Positions 40,953 through 50,626 of a stretch of 64,000 nt of DNA are shown here, piece after piece. The position numbers and the translations under genes are program-made. The stretch's first letter is position 1; each line of letters begins with the position of its first letter. Below the pieces are notes generated by a model. The model was given only the letters and a program-made list of their open reading frames with translations, was not told where the DNA came from and did not search any database. Source of the DNA: Inhella gelatinilytica (GTDB lineage Bacteria > Pseudomonadota > Gammaproteobacteria > Burkholderiales > Burkholderiaceae_C). The stretch is taken from NCBI RefSeq assembly GCF_016093295.1, contig NZ_JAEDAL010000001.1:744001-808000 (forward strand). The letters run 5' to 3'.

Positions 40953-41515
40953 AACCCGATCCTTTCGACGACCCGCCCAACGCCGAGAACGACCCGCTGT
41001 GGCTGCGTCGGCCCCTGCATGAGCGCGCCATTCGCATCGGTTTTTACTTGGCCGTGCTCGGGCTGCTGTGCTTGGTCATGGGGCCGCTCGGGTTCGTGCC
41101 TTGGCTGTTCATCATGGCCACGGCCGCCGGCGGCGTCGAGCGCCTGGTGTTGCGTCTCTGGGGCGATGCTCGCTTTCATGCACTGAAACACCGCCAAGGC
41201 CGCCACTACAGCTTCGCGGGCCACCCGCTACAGATCCACGACGACGGGCGCGACTGCTGGATCGCCGAAGCCAGCGTGCGGCGTTTGCTCAAACGGCAGC
41301 ACGACCCCGCGCTCAAAGCACGCTTTTCCAATCAATGGCGCGACAGTGCGGAGTTGGGGCTTCAAGGCAAGGGGCTGTGGATCAAGGTCAGCGCCCTGCA
41401 CCAACACCTGGCCGACGCCCCGGAGCGCATGGACCCCACCCGTGTGCGCCTGCGCGCTTACCTGGATCGGGACATCCTGCAGCCGGCTGCGAAACGGCGG
41501 GAGCGGGCAGGCTGA
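40949..41515 (+). CDS. Inner-membrane protein of unknown function
   Basis: The 188-residue protein has a charged N-terminus, a helical hairpin (IGFYLAVLGLLCLVMGPLGF and VPWLFIMATAAGGVERL) and a soluble, basic C-terminal domain (ALKHRQGRHYSFAGHPLQIH; VRRLLKRQHDPALKARFSNQ). I do not recognise a family. It is coupled to the hydrolase upstream and lies 14 bp before parB, so it may share transcription with parB. Confidence 0.75.
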   Translation: MKPDPFDDPPNAENDPLWLRRPLHERAIRIGFYLAVLGLLCLVMGPLGFVPWLFIMATAAGGVERLVLRLWGDARFHALKHRQGRHYSFAGHPLQIHDDGRDCWIAEASVRRLLKRQHDPALKARFSNQWRDSAELGLQGKGLWIKVSALHQHLADAPERMDPTRVRLRAYLDRDILQPAAKRRERAG

Positions 41516-41529
41516 GACAATCCCGCCCC

Positions 41530-42420
41530 ATGGTTACGAAACGCCCCAAAGGATTGGGCCTGGGTCTGGACGCGCTCCTGGGCCCCAAGGTCTCCGACAC
41601 CCCAGCTGCCGTTGAAGGCGCCCCCAGCCGCCTGCCCGTGGGCCGCCTGCAAGCGGGCAAGTACCAGCCACGCACGCGCATGGACGAGGGTTCGCTGTAC
41701 GAGTTGGCGGAGAGCATCAAGTCCCAGGGCGTGATGCAACCGATCTTGGTGAGGCCGGTAGGCGGCGACCGCTACGAAATCATCGCCGGCGAGCGCCGCT
41801 TCCGCGCCAGCCAGCTCGCTGGGCTGACCGAGGTGCCAGTGCTGGTCAAGGCGGTGCCGGACGAGGCCGCAGCCGTGATGGCGCTGATTGAAAACATTCA
41901 GCGCGAAGACCTGAACCCGCTGGAAGAAGCCCAGGGCCTCAAGCGCCTGGTGGACGAATTCGGCCTCACCCACGAGCAAGCCGCCCAGGCCGTGGGCCGC
42001 TCGCGCAGCGCGGCCAGCAACCTGCTGCGCTTGCTGCAGCTGGCAGAACCCGTGCAGCAGTTGCTGATGACGGGAGACCTGGACATGGGCCACGCCCGAG
42101 CGCTCTTGGCGCTGGACGGCGCCCTGCAAATCACGACTGCGCACGAGGTGGCCGCCAAGAAGCTCAACGTGCGCGACACCGAGAAGCTCGTGGCCCGCCA
42201 TGCGGCAGGGCGCCAGCAACCCCTGTTGCGCGTCAAGAACGAAAAGTCCCGCGACCTGCTGCGCCTGGAAGAAGAGCTCTCGGACGCCCTGGCCACGACG
42301 GTCGAGATTCGGGTGCTCAAACGCAGCAAAAAGGGCCAAAGCGGTGAGATGGCGATCGCCTTTGGCTCGCTGGACGCCCTGCAGGGTGTCATCGACCGCC
42401 TGCGCGGCCCGCAAGACTGA
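41530..42420 (+). CDS. parB: Chromosome partitioning protein ParB
   Basis: The 296-residue protein has the ParB/Spo0J core: RLPVGRLQAGKYQPRTRMDE, the CTP-binding EIIAGERRFRASQLAGLTEV, ENIQREDLNPLEEAQGLKRL and the HTH LTHEQAAQAVGRSRSAASNL. It binds parS, clamps DNA using CTP and guides ParA. The N-terminal KRPKGLGLGLDALLG fits the ParA-stimulating tail. The parS sites are in mnmG and rsmG. Confidence 0.96.
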   Translation: MVTKRPKGLGLGLDALLGPKVSDTPAAVEGAPSRLPVGRLQAGKYQPRTRMDEGSLYELAESIKSQGVMQPILVRPVGGDRYEIIAGERRFRASQLAGLTEVPVLVKAVPDEAAAVMALIENIQREDLNPLEEAQGLKRLVDEFGLTHEQAAQAVGRSRSAASNLLRLLQLAEPVQQLLMTGDLDMGHARALLALDGALQITTAHEVAAKKLNVRDTEKLVARHAAGRQQPLLRVKNEKSRDLLRLEEELSDALATTVEIRVLKRSKKGQSGEMAIAFGSLDALQGVIDRLRGPQD

Positions 42421-42608
42421 ATGCGCCATTAGAGGCACCTGCGGGCGCTTTGTCATCCCCGTAACGGCCGGGGTTTGCCCCCTTTCATTGAGGCAAGCAC
42501 GGTCATCGCATTTGGGGCATGATCCCCTCGACCGTCGGCTAAACGCCGGCGTGGGGCCCGCGCCCTGATCCAGGTCGCACCCCCCGTCGGCAGACGCAGG
42601 AGGATGCG

Positions 42609-44531
42609 ATGAATGTGATCAGCCACTTCGCCGCGCGCTACGAGCGCACCAAGGTCGAGGAACTCACGATCGAGGAGTACCTGGCCGAATGCAAGCGTGA
42701 GCCCCTGGCCTACGCCACAGCCCCCGAGCGCATGCTCAAAGCGATTGGGGAACCCAAGATGGTGGACACGCGCAACGACCCGCGCCTGTCCCGCATCTTC
42801 CAAAACAAGCTCATCAAGATCTACCCGGCCTTCGCCGAGTTCTATGGGTTGGAAGACGCCATCGAGCAGGTCGTGGCCTACTTCCGCCACGCTGCGCAAG
42901 GCCTGGAAGAGAAGAAGCAAATCCTCTACCTGCTGGGGCCTGTGGGCGGCGGCAAAAGCTCGATTGCCGAGCGACTCAAAAGCCTGATGGAGCAGGTGCC
43001 GTTCTATGCCATCAAGGGCAGCCCGGTGAACGAGAGCCCGCTGGGCCTGTTCGACCCGGTGGAGGACGGCCCGGTGCTGGAGCAGGAGTACGGCATCCCC
43101 CGCCGGTATCTCAACCGCATCATGAGCCCGTGGGCCGTCAAGCGCCTGGAGGACTTCGGCGGCGACATCCGCCAGTTCAAGGTCGTCAAGCGCTACCCCA
43201 GTGTGCTCAAACAAGTGGGCGTGGCCAAGACCGAGCCCGGCGATGAGAACAACCAGGACATCAGCTCCCTGGTCGGCAAGGTTGACATCCGCAAGCTGGA
43301 GACCTTTGCCCAGGACGACCCCGACGCCTACAGCTTCAGCGGCGGCCTGTGCCTGGCCAACCAGGGCCTGCTGGAGTTCGTCGAGATGTTCAAGGCGCCC
43401 ATCAAGGTGCTGCACCCGCTCCTGACCGCCACGCAAGAGGGCAACTTCAAGGGCACGGAGGGCTTTGGCGCGATTCCCTTCGACGGGATCATCCTGGCGC
43501 ACAGCAACGAGAGCGAGTGGAAGAGCTTCCGCAACAACAAGAACAACGAAGCCTTCCTGGACCGCATCTACATCGTGAAGGTGCCGTACTGCCTGCGCAT
43601 CGCCGAGGAGGTGAAGATCTACGAGAAGTTGATCCGCAACTCCTCGCTGGGCGGTGCGCCCTGCGCACCGGGCACGCTGAAGATGATGGCCCAGTTCGCC
43701 GTGCTCACGCGCCTCAAGGAGCCCGAGAACAGCTCGCTCTACAGCAAGGCCCTGATCTACGACGGCGAGAACCTCAAGGACACCGACCCCAAGGCCAAGT
43801 CCATCCAGGAGTACCGCGACTACGCCGGTGTGGATGAGGGCATGGCCGGCATCAGCACGCGCTTTGCCTACAAGATCCTCTCCAAGGTCTTCAACTTCGA
43901 CAGCCAAGAGGTCGCCGCCAACCCGGTGCACCTGATGTACGTGCTGGAACAGCAAATCGAGCGCGAGCAGTTCCCCAAGGAGACCGAGGAAAAATACGTC
44001 GCCCTGATCAAGGAGATCCTGGCCCCGCGCTACGCCGAGTTCATCGGCAAGGAGATCCAGACCGCCTACCTGGAGAGCTACAGCGAGTACGGCCAGAACC
44101 TGTTCGACCGCTACGTTACCTACGCCGACTACTGGATCCAGGACAGCGAGTACCGCGACACCGACACGGGCGAGGTCTTCGACCGCGGTGCGCTCAATGC
44201 AGAGCTCGAGAAGATGGAGAAGCCCGCGGGCATCGCCAACCCGAAGGACTTCCGTAACGAGATCGTCAACTTCGTGCTGCGCGCGCGCGCCAACAACGGC
44301 GGCAAGAACCCGAGCTGGACCAGCTACGAAAAGCTGCGCGCCGTGATCGAAAAGAAGATGTTCAGCAACACGGAGGACCTGCTGCCCGTCATCAGCTTCA
44401 ACGCCAAGGCCAGCGCCGAGGACGCCAAGAAGCACGAGAACTTCGTGCAGCGCATGGTGGACAAGGGCTACACCGCCAAGCAGGTGCGCCTGCTGTGCGA
44501 GTGGTACCTGCGCGTCCGCAAGTCGTCCTGA
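42609..44531 (+). CDS. prkA: PrkA-family serine protein kinase/AAA+ protein
   Basis: The 640-residue protein has a P-loop (LLGPVGGGKSSIAE, ~residues 108-120), an AAA+ region and the C-terminal PrkA domain with eukaryotic-kinase-like segments. It matches E. coli YeaG. Family members act in starvation and sporulation stress. Ribosome site GGAGG lies before 42609. It heads the prkA-yeaH-spoVR cluster, which is usually co-regulated. Confidence 0.95.
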   Translation: MNVISHFAARYERTKVEELTIEEYLAECKREPLAYATAPERMLKAIGEPKMVDTRNDPRLSRIFQNKLIKIYPAFAEFYGLEDAIEQVVAYFRHAAQGLEEKKQILYLLGPVGGGKSSIAERLKSLMEQVPFYAIKGSPVNESPLGLFDPVEDGPVLEQEYGIPRRYLNRIMSPWAVKRLEDFGGDIRQFKVVKRYPSVLKQVGVAKTEPGDENNQDISSLVGKVDIRKLETFAQDDPDAYSFSGGLCLANQGLLEFVEMFKAPIKVLHPLLTATQEGNFKGTEGFGAIPFDGIILAHSNESEWKSFRNNKNNEAFLDRIYIVKVPYCLRIAEEVKIYEKLIRNSSLGGAPCAPGTLKMMAQFAVLTRLKEPENSSLYSKALIYDGENLKDTDPKAKSIQEYRDYAGVDEGMAGISTRFAYKILSKVFNFDSQEVAANPVHLMYVLEQQIEREQFPKETEEKYVALIKEILAPRYAEFIGKEIQTAYLESYSEYGQNLFDRYVTYADYWIQDSEYRDTDTGEVFDRGALNAELEKMEKPAGIANPKDFRNEIVNFVLRARANNGGKNPSWTSYEKLRAVIEKKMFSNTEDLLPVISFNAKASAEDAKKHENFVQRMVDKGYTAKQVRLLCEWYLRVRKSS

Positions 44532-44551
44532 GCTGAACGGAGGAGGGCCTC

Positions 44552-45808
44552 TTGCTGCAGTCCATCATCGATCGGCGGCTGTCGGGGAAAAACAAATCCA
44601 TCGGCAACCGCGAGCGCTTCCTGCGCCGGGTCAAGGACCAGGTAAAGGAGGCGGTGCGCCGCGCCATCGACGGCCGCTCGATCAAGGACATCGACAAGGG
44701 CGAGGACATCCGCATCCCCAAGAAGGACCTGAGCGAGCCCACCTTCCACCACGGCGACGGCGGCACGCGCGAGATCGTGCGGCCCGGCAACAAGGAATTC
44801 GTCAAGGGCGACCGCAGCCCCAAGCCCCAAGGCGGGCAAGGGCAAGGCGGGGGCTCCGAGGCCAGCGACTCGGGGGAGGGCGAGGACGACTTCGTCTTTC
44901 ACCTCAGCCGCGAAGAGTTCATGGAGGTCTTCTTCGAGGACCTGGCCCTGCCGCACCTGGTGCGCACCGAGCTCACCGAACAGCCCGAGTGGAAGACCCA
45001 CCGCGCCGGCTTTGTCAGCGACGGCTCCCCCACCAACCTGCACGTGGTGCGGAGCATGCGCGGCGCCCTGTCCCGGCGCATCGCGCTGGGCATGGACAAA
45101 CGCCGCCGCCTGCACGAGCTGGAAGAGGAGCTGGAGCGGGCGCTGGAGCCGCGCCGCACCGTAGTGCTTGCGGAGATCGCCGAGCTCAAGCGCCGCATCG
45201 AGGCCATTCCCTACCTGGACCCGATTGACCTGCGCTTTCGCAACCGCGTGCGCGTGCCCGTGCCCAGCACCAATGCCGTGATGTTCTGCCTGATGGACGT
45301 CAGCGGCAGCATGGACGAGGGCCGCAAAGACCTGGCCAAGCGCTTTTTCATCCTGCTCTACCTGTTCTTGACCCGCCATTACGAGAAGGTCGAGCTGGTC
45401 TTCATCCGCCACCACACGCAGGCGCAGGAAGTGGACGAGCAGAACTTCTTCCATGCCACCGAGACCGGCGGCACCGTGGTCAGCAGCGCCCTGGTGTTGA
45501 TGGATGAAATCCAGAAGGCGCGCTACCCCACCAGCCAGTGGAACATCTACGGTGCCCAGGCCAGCGATGGCGACAACTGGCACCACGACAGCAGCCGCTG
45601 CAAGGAAATCCTGCAGCAACAGATCTTGCCGGCCTGCCGCTACTTTGCCTACGTGCAAGTGGCCGAGGCCGAGCAAAACCTGTGGGAGGAGTACTGCAAC
45701 CTGGCCGACGAAGTGCCGCACTTCGCGATGAAAAAGGCCACGGCGGCGAACCAGATTTACCCCGTGTTCCGCGAGCTCTTCCGCAAAGAAGGGCGGGCCG
45801 CGGCCTGA
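44552..45808 (+). CDS. yeaH: YeaH/YhbH family protein (DUF444)
   Basis: The 418-residue protein (TTG start, GGAGGA upstream) begins LQSIIDRRLSGKNKSIGNRE. The middle is a glycine-, serine- and glutamate-rich linker, and the C-terminal VWA-like domain has a MIDAS motif (DVSGSMDEG, ~residue 250). The function is unknown, but it is consistently paired with PrkA. It lies 20 bp after prkA. Confidence 0.93.
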   Translation: MLQSIIDRRLSGKNKSIGNRERFLRRVKDQVKEAVRRAIDGRSIKDIDKGEDIRIPKKDLSEPTFHHGDGGTREIVRPGNKEFVKGDRSPKPQGGQGQGGGSEASDSGEGEDDFVFHLSREEFMEVFFEDLALPHLVRTELTEQPEWKTHRAGFVSDGSPTNLHVVRSMRGALSRRIALGMDKRRRLHELEEELERALEPRRTVVLAEIAELKRRIEAIPYLDPIDLRFRNRVRVPVPSTNAVMFCLMDVSGSMDEGRKDLAKRFFILLYLFLTRHYEKVELVFIRHHTQAQEVDEQNFFHATETGGTVVSSALVLMDEIQKARYPTSQWNIYGAQASDGDNWHHDSSRCKEILQQQILPACRYFAYVQVAEAEQNLWEEYCNLADEVPHFAMKKATAANQIYPVFRELFRKEGRAAA

Positions 45809-45824
45809 CCCGAAAGCCGGCACC

Positions 45825-47423
45825 ATGGGCACGCTGGAAAACCGCCGCCACCCCCGCCTCGGGCCCGACCGCCACGAGTGGGGGGGCCGCCGAGCACCCG
45901 CGCCGCTGCAGCAGATGAAGCCCCTGGCCGAGCGCCCCAGCGCACCCTTGCCCAGCCCCAGTGACTGGACTTTTGAGCTGATCGAGCGCTACCACGAGGT
46001 CATCCGCCAGACCGCCGAGCGCTACGGCCTGGACACCTACGCCAACCAGCTCGAAATCATCACCGCCGAACAGATGATGGACGCCTACGCCAGCGTGGGC
46101 ATGCCGGTGAATTACCGCCACTGGAGCTACGGCAAGGAGTTCATCGCCACCGAGCGCAACTACAAGCGCGGCCAGATGGGCTTGGCCTACGAGATCGTCA
46201 TCAACTCCGACCCCTGCATCAGCTACCTGATGGAGGAAAACACCTTGGCCATGCAGGCCCTGGTGATCGCCCACGCGGCCTACGGCCACAACAGCTTCTT
46301 CAAGGGCAACTACCTGTTCCGCATGTGGACGGATGCCTCGTCCATCATCGATTACCTGGTCTACGCCAAGAAGTACGTCGCCCAGTGCGAAGAGCGCCAC
46401 GGCATTGAGGCCGTGGAGGCCGTGCTGGACAGCTGCCACGCGCTGATGAGCCATGGCGTGGACCGCTACCGCCGGCCCACCAAGCTGTCACTAGCGCAAG
46501 AACGCGCGCTGCAGGCCGAGCGCGAAGACTACATGCAGCGCCAGATCAACGACCTCTGGCGCACCCTGCCGCGCAGAAGCAGCGAGGAGGCCGAGCGCAC
46601 CGCCCAGCGCTTCCCCGCCGAGCCACAGGAAAACCTGCTGTACTTCATCGAGAAGAACGCGCCGCTGCTGGAGCCCTGGCAACGCGAGATCGTGCGCATC
46701 GTGCGCAAGGTGGCGCAATACTTCTACCCCCAGCGTCAGACCCAGGTGATGAACGAGGGCTGGGCCACGTTCTGGCACCACCGCCTGCTCAACCAGATGT
46801 ACGACGACGGCTACCTGGCCGACGGTTTGATGATGGAGTGGCTGAGCTCGCACACCAATGTGGTCTTGCAGCGTCCCATGCAGCCGCTCAACCCCTATGC
46901 GCTCGGGTTCGCGATGTACACGGACCTCAAGCGCATCTGCGAGGCGCCGACCGAGGAAGACCGGCGCTGGTTCCCCGACCTGGCGGGCAGCCCCTGGCTG
47001 CCCGCCCTGCAGCACGCCATGCGCAACTTCAAGGACGAGAGCTTCATCGGCCAGTACCTCTCGCCCAAGGTGATGCGCGACTTCCGCCTCTTCAGCATCC
47101 TGGACGACGAGGCGCAGAAGGACTACTTGATCAGCGCCATTCACGACGAAAGCGGTTACCGCCACCTGCGCCAGACCCTGGCCGCCAACTACGACCTGGG
47201 CACCCGCGAACCGAACATCCAGGTCTGGAACGTCAACCTGCGCGGCGACCGCAGCCTCACCCTGCGCCACACCCAGCACCAAGGCCGTCCGCTGGACAAG
47301 AGCGCGCAAGAGGTGCTCAAGCACGTGGCCCGGCTCTGGGGCTTTGGCGTGCACCTGGAGTCGGTGAACGCGCAGGACGACGTGGTTCAGCGCTTCACCG
47401 TGCCCGCCCCGGACATTCCCTAG
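45825..47423 (+). CDS. ycgB: SpoVR family protein
   Basis: The 532-residue protein matches SpoVR/YcgB (WTFELIERYHEVIRQTAERY; DTYANQLEIITAEQMMDAYA; NEGWATFWHHRLLNQMYDDG). Its role is unclear; it belongs to stress and stationary-phase regulons together with PrkA and YeaH. An alternative start at 45915 would drop the 30 poorly conserved residues. It is 16 bp after yeaH. Confidence 0.94.
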   Translation: MGTLENRRHPRLGPDRHEWGGRRAPAPLQQMKPLAERPSAPLPSPSDWTFELIERYHEVIRQTAERYGLDTYANQLEIITAEQMMDAYASVGMPVNYRHWSYGKEFIATERNYKRGQMGLAYEIVINSDPCISYLMEENTLAMQALVIAHAAYGHNSFFKGNYLFRMWTDASSIIDYLVYAKKYVAQCEERHGIEAVEAVLDSCHALMSHGVDRYRRPTKLSLAQERALQAEREDYMQRQINDLWRTLPRRSSEEAERTAQRFPAEPQENLLYFIEKNAPLLEPWQREIVRIVRKVAQYFYPQRQTQVMNEGWATFWHHRLLNQMYDDGYLADGLMMEWLSSHTNVVLQRPMQPLNPYALGFAMYTDLKRICEAPTEEDRRWFPDLAGSPWLPALQHAMRNFKDESFIGQYLSPKVMRDFRLFSILDDEAQKDYLISAIHDESGYRHLRQTLAANYDLGTREPNIQVWNVNLRGDRSLTLRHTQHQGRPLDKSAQEVLKHVARLWGFGVHLESVNAQDDVVQRFTVPAPDIP

Positions 47424-47490
47424 GGCGCATGCCAAGACAGGCCTGGCGAGCCAAGATCGCCCCCTTGTTCTTCCCTGCCCGGACCCCCCC

Positions 47491-48339
47491 ATGACGGCCC
47501 TGCTTCCCAACCTGCTGCTGATCGCCCTGGCCTTGGTCATGTTCGGCGTCGGCCTGTCGTTGACCTGGGCCGACTTCCAGCGCCTGCGCCAACACCCCCG
47601 CGCGGTGCTGCTGGCCTTGGGCCTGCAAATGCTGGTGCTGCCGGCCCTGGCCTGGGCCCTGGCCGTCGGGTTTGGCTTGAGCCCCGTGTTCGCCGTCGGT
47701 CTGATGCTGCTGGCCGCCAGCCCGGGGGGCGTCACCGCCAACCTGTTCTCCCACCTGTTCGGTGGTCATGTGGCGCTCAACCTGTCCATCACCGCCATCA
47801 ACACCCTGCTGAGCGTGGTCAGCATGCCCTTGATCGCCAACCTGGCGCTGCAGCACTTCATCGGCGAAGGGGTGGTGCCGCTGCAGACCCGCAAGGTGGC
47901 CGAGGTCATGGCCGTTGTCCTGGTTCCGGTCGCCCTGGGCATGTTGCTGGCCAAACAGAGCCCGCGCGCGGCCCCAGGCTTGCAAAAGCCATTCAAGATC
48001 TTCAGTGCCTTGGTGCTGGCCCTGCTGGCCCTGGGTGCCATCGTCAAGGAATGGACCGCCCTCAGCGAAGCCGCCGCCAGCATTGGCTCTGCCGTGGTGC
48101 TGTTCAACCTGCTGAGCCTGGGGCTGGGCTATGGCGCCAGCCGCTGGGCCGGTCTGGACAAACCCATGGCCACCGCCATCGGCTTCGAGATCGGCATCCA
48201 CAACTCAACGTTGTCGCTTTACATCGCCCTGTCGGTGCTGAGCAACTTCACCATGGCATTGCCCGCCGCGGCCTACTCCATCAGCATGTACGTGCTGGGC
48301 CTGCTCTTCGGCCTGCTGCTGCGGCGTCTGCCCGCCTGA
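47491..48339 (+). CDS. Bile acid:sodium symporter (SBF/BASS) family transporter
   Basis: The 282-residue protein has about nine or ten helices and the family motif LLAASPGGVTANLFSHLFGG, with the later EIGIHNSTLSLYIALSVL. Members move organic anions with sodium across the inner membrane; the substrate is unknown. It is convergent with, and 1 bp from, the lipoprotein gene. Confidence 0.9.
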   Translation: MTALLPNLLLIALALVMFGVGLSLTWADFQRLRQHPRAVLLALGLQMLVLPALAWALAVGFGLSPVFAVGLMLLAASPGGVTANLFSHLFGGHVALNLSITAINTLLSVVSMPLIANLALQHFIGEGVVPLQTRKVAEVMAVVLVPVALGMLLAKQSPRAAPGLQKPFKIFSALVLALLALGAIVKEWTALSEAAASIGSAVVLFNLLSLGLGYGASRWAGLDKPMATAIGFEIGIHNSTLSLYIALSVLSNFTMALPAAAYSISMYVLGLLFGLLLRRLPA

Positions 48340-48340
48340 C

Positions 48341-48802
48341 CTAGCTTGTGACGCGCCGGTACAGCACGGGCCCATCAATGCGACGCACCACGGCAAAGTC
48401 CGTCAACGGCACCAAGGCCAGCGTGCACGCCGAATTGGGACCCGGCTCCATGAACCGGTACTCCACCACCGCCTGACTGCTGGTGGCCAACACCCGTTGA
48501 ATGCTCAGGCCGTAACAGCCGTTGGCCCCCGTGCCCAAGGTCAGGCCCAGCACCATGAACTGATTGAAGTCCACGCGCGGCAAAGGGACCGGGGCGAACG
48601 TGGCGGGTTGGTGCAGGTTCCAGACCCGCTGCCAATCCGCCTCCGTGCGCAACACATAGCTCTCTTGCAGCGTCGTCAGGGACCAGGGTTGCACGATGCG
48701 GTCCAACGCCAGCAGCACCGGCTCGTCCTCTGACCCGCCCCCGCAGCCAACCAAGGTCACCATGCCCGCACCCATGAGGGTGCGCCGTTTCCACGTGTTC
48801 AT
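48341..48802 (-). CDS. Lipoprotein with PrcB_C-like domain
   Basis: The 153-residue protein has a lipoprotein signal (MNTWKRRTLMGAGMVTLVGC GGG), with Cys ~20 as the lipidation site. The mature part resembles the PrcB_C domain (VDFNQFMVLGLTLGTGANGC; YRFMEPGPNSACTLALVPLT). The function is unknown; it is probably anchored in the outer or inner membrane facing the periplasm. Confidence 0.75.
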   Translation of the reverse strand: MNTWKRRTLMGAGMVTLVGCGGGSEDEPVLLALDRIVQPWSLTTLQESYVLRTEADWQRVWNLHQPATFAPVPLPRVDFNQFMVLGLTLGTGANGCYGLSIQRVLATSSQAVVEYRFMEPGPNSACTLALVPLTDFAVVRRIDGPVLYRRVTS

Positions 48803-48855
48803 GCCGGTCTCCCAACGGATTGAAGCCAGCTCAACGGGAGGCTGAGCACCCCGGT

Positions 48856-50097
48856 TTACAGGGCCGCACCCAACACCGCAGCACCCGCCACCCAGGCCAG
48901 TCCCCAGCGCGGCCAGCGCCACAAGCCCACAAGGGTCAGGGCACTCAGCAAGACCGCATGGCCGTTGACGCGGCCGTCGGCCACCCAAGCATGCATCGCC
49001 AAGACGGCCGCCAAATGGACGATCACGCCGACGACGGCCGCAGCCACGGCTTTGAGCGGTGCCTCCCAGCGCGGCAGACGGCGGGTGCGTTCGACCCACG
49101 GCGCGCCCAGCAAAATCAGCGCAAAGGACGGCAGGAAACTGAAGTACGCCACCACGCAGGCGGACAGGGCCGCTGCAGCGACCGGTGGGAGTCCCGGCAC
49201 AGATTGCTGCCAGCCAGCCACCCAGCCCAGAAACACCAGCACCATCAACAAGGGCCCCGGCGTGGTTTCGCCCAGGGCCAACGCATCCATCACCTGCCCA
49301 ATGCTCACCCACGCGTACTGCTGCACCAGGGCTTACATGACATAGGGCAGCACGGCGTACGCGCCCCCAAAGGTCACCAGCGCGGCCTGCGTAAAGAACA
49401 CCGCGCTTTGCACCAAAAAGCCATCGGCCCCGTAGAGCCACATCAAACCCACCAGGGGCAAACCCCAGAGCCCCAGTGCCACCACCAAACCCAAGGCCGT
49501 CCGCCGCAACAGTGCTTCGGGTGCCGTCACACCGCCCGGGATCTCACGCGGGTCAGCCGGCGCGCTCTGCCAGCCCGCGGGTCGAAGCAGCGCATACGCG
49601 ATGGCCCCCACCAAGATGAGCGGGTAGGGGGCCCCCAAGGCCAGGGCACCCGCGCTCAAACCAGCGACCCCCCAGGCACCCGGGTGCGTCAAGCTTCGGC
49701 GGGCCATCCGCCAAGCAGCCCAGGCCACCAACGCGACGATAGCAGGCTTGAGGCCTGCCAGCAGGGCTTGCCACAGGGGTTCTTGCCCCTGCGTCATGTA
49801 AAGCCAGCCCAGGGCCATCATCAGCCCCCACCCGGGCAGGATGAAGAGCAATCCCGCGGCCAACCCCATCCATCGGCCGTGCAGGGCCCAACCCAGGTAG
49901 GTCGCCAGCTGCTGGGCTTCTGGCCCAGGCAAGGTCATGCAATAAGCCAGCGCGTGCTGAAACCGCGCTTCGTCAACCCAGCGACGTCGCTCGACCAACT
50001 CGCGGTGCATCAGCGCGATTTGAGCGGCAGGCCCTCCAAATGACACCCAGCCCAAGAGCACCCAAAAGCGCAGCGCCTGCGCACAACTGGGCGACAC
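48856..50097 (-). pseudogene. chrA: Chromate transporter ChrA interrupted by an in-frame TAA
   Basis: The whole reading frame encodes a normal two-domain ChrA: LGWVSFGGPAAQIALMHREL at the N-terminus, FFTQAALVTFGGAYAVLPYV before the break, and VSIGQVMDALALGETTPGPL after it. Between PYVM and ALVQQYAWV a single TAA (49335-49333) stops translation with no frameshift. A Gln codon CAA mutated by one transition would explain it. The second half lacks a good start. The gene is therefore probably inactive, unless the stop is read through. GTG at 50097 is the likely start but uncertain. Confidence 0.85.
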
Positions 50098-50102
50098 AGA
50101 AC

Positions 50103-50270
50103 TCAGGTTTTCTTGCGTGATTTCGACGGGGTGGGCGCCGGCGGGGGGCTTTGCACTTCCGTCTTGCCTTTGTTGTCGCCTTGATCGCCCAAAACACCCT
50201 TGAGGGGGCACACCTTGAATGCTGGGCACTTGGCACAGCCGGCCACGACGGCAATGGGGCAAATCGTCAT
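50103..50270 (-). CDS. 55-residue cysteine-rich protein
   Basis: The peptide starts MTICPIAVVAGCAKCPAFKV, followed by CPLKGVLGDQG and a lysine-rich tail ending SRKKT. Four cysteines with adjacent prolines are suited to zinc or an iron-sulfur centre. The ATG at 50270 has a strong GGAGG site. Its stop is 5 bp before the probable chrA start. I recall similar short proteins in other betaproteobacteria but cannot name a family or function. Confidence 0.7.
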   Translation of the reverse strand: MTICPIAVVAGCAKCPAFKVCPLKGVLGDQGDNKGKTEVQSPPPAPTPSKSRKKT

Positions 50271-50368
50271 TTCAGAACCTCCAGTTGATCCGCGGCAAGC
50301 AAAAGGCTTGCGGGGCCGCATCGGCAGTGCCAGTATCGGGGTCTGCAACAGCCAATGGAGACGCGGGA

Positions 50369-50626
50369 ATGAGCGAATGGATGGTGGCCCTGGCCATGGG
50401 TTTGTTGGTGGCGTGGGCGCTGTGGACCGTTTGGGGCGGCGGCGCCTTCAAGCGCTGGATGCAAGAGCGAAGCCTGCGAGCCGCCCAGCAGTTCCAACAA
50501 GAACAGGCGGTCGTGGAACCGCCCGAGGTGCACCGCGCCCATGCCCGGCCCGGTGAGCACCCACGGACTATGGCCTCAAACCACCCGCACGATGCACCGC
50601 ATCGCAGCGGCCAGCGCCACCACTGA
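50369..50626 (+). CDS. Small single-pass membrane protein
   Basis: The 85-residue product has one membrane helix (WMVALAMGLLVAWALWTVWG) followed by a basic amphipathic stretch (FKRWMQERSLRAAQQFQQEQ) and a histidine-rich end. It has no recognised family. It is divergent from the cysteine-rich peptide, with 98 bp between starts. Confidence 0.55.
   Translation: MSEWMVALAMGLLVAWALWTVWGGGAFKRWMQERSLRAAQQFQQEQAVVEPPEVHRAHARPGEHPRTMASNHPHDAPHRSGQRHH

Noticed and set aside
42457-42473. Weak stem after parB as an intrinsic terminator
   Set aside because: The stem has only five pairs (CCCCG/CGGGG) and the following T-run is short and broken.
42453-44435. Very long reverse-strand frame opposite prkA, and similar ones opposite mnmG, modABC, paa and others
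   Set aside because: They mirror strongly recognised genes; high GC keeps stop codons rare, and their residue composition is not protein-like.
48856-49326. Second chrA-like gene as an independent short ChrA protein
   Set aside because: It continues the first part in the same frame across a single TAA and lacks its own good start site.
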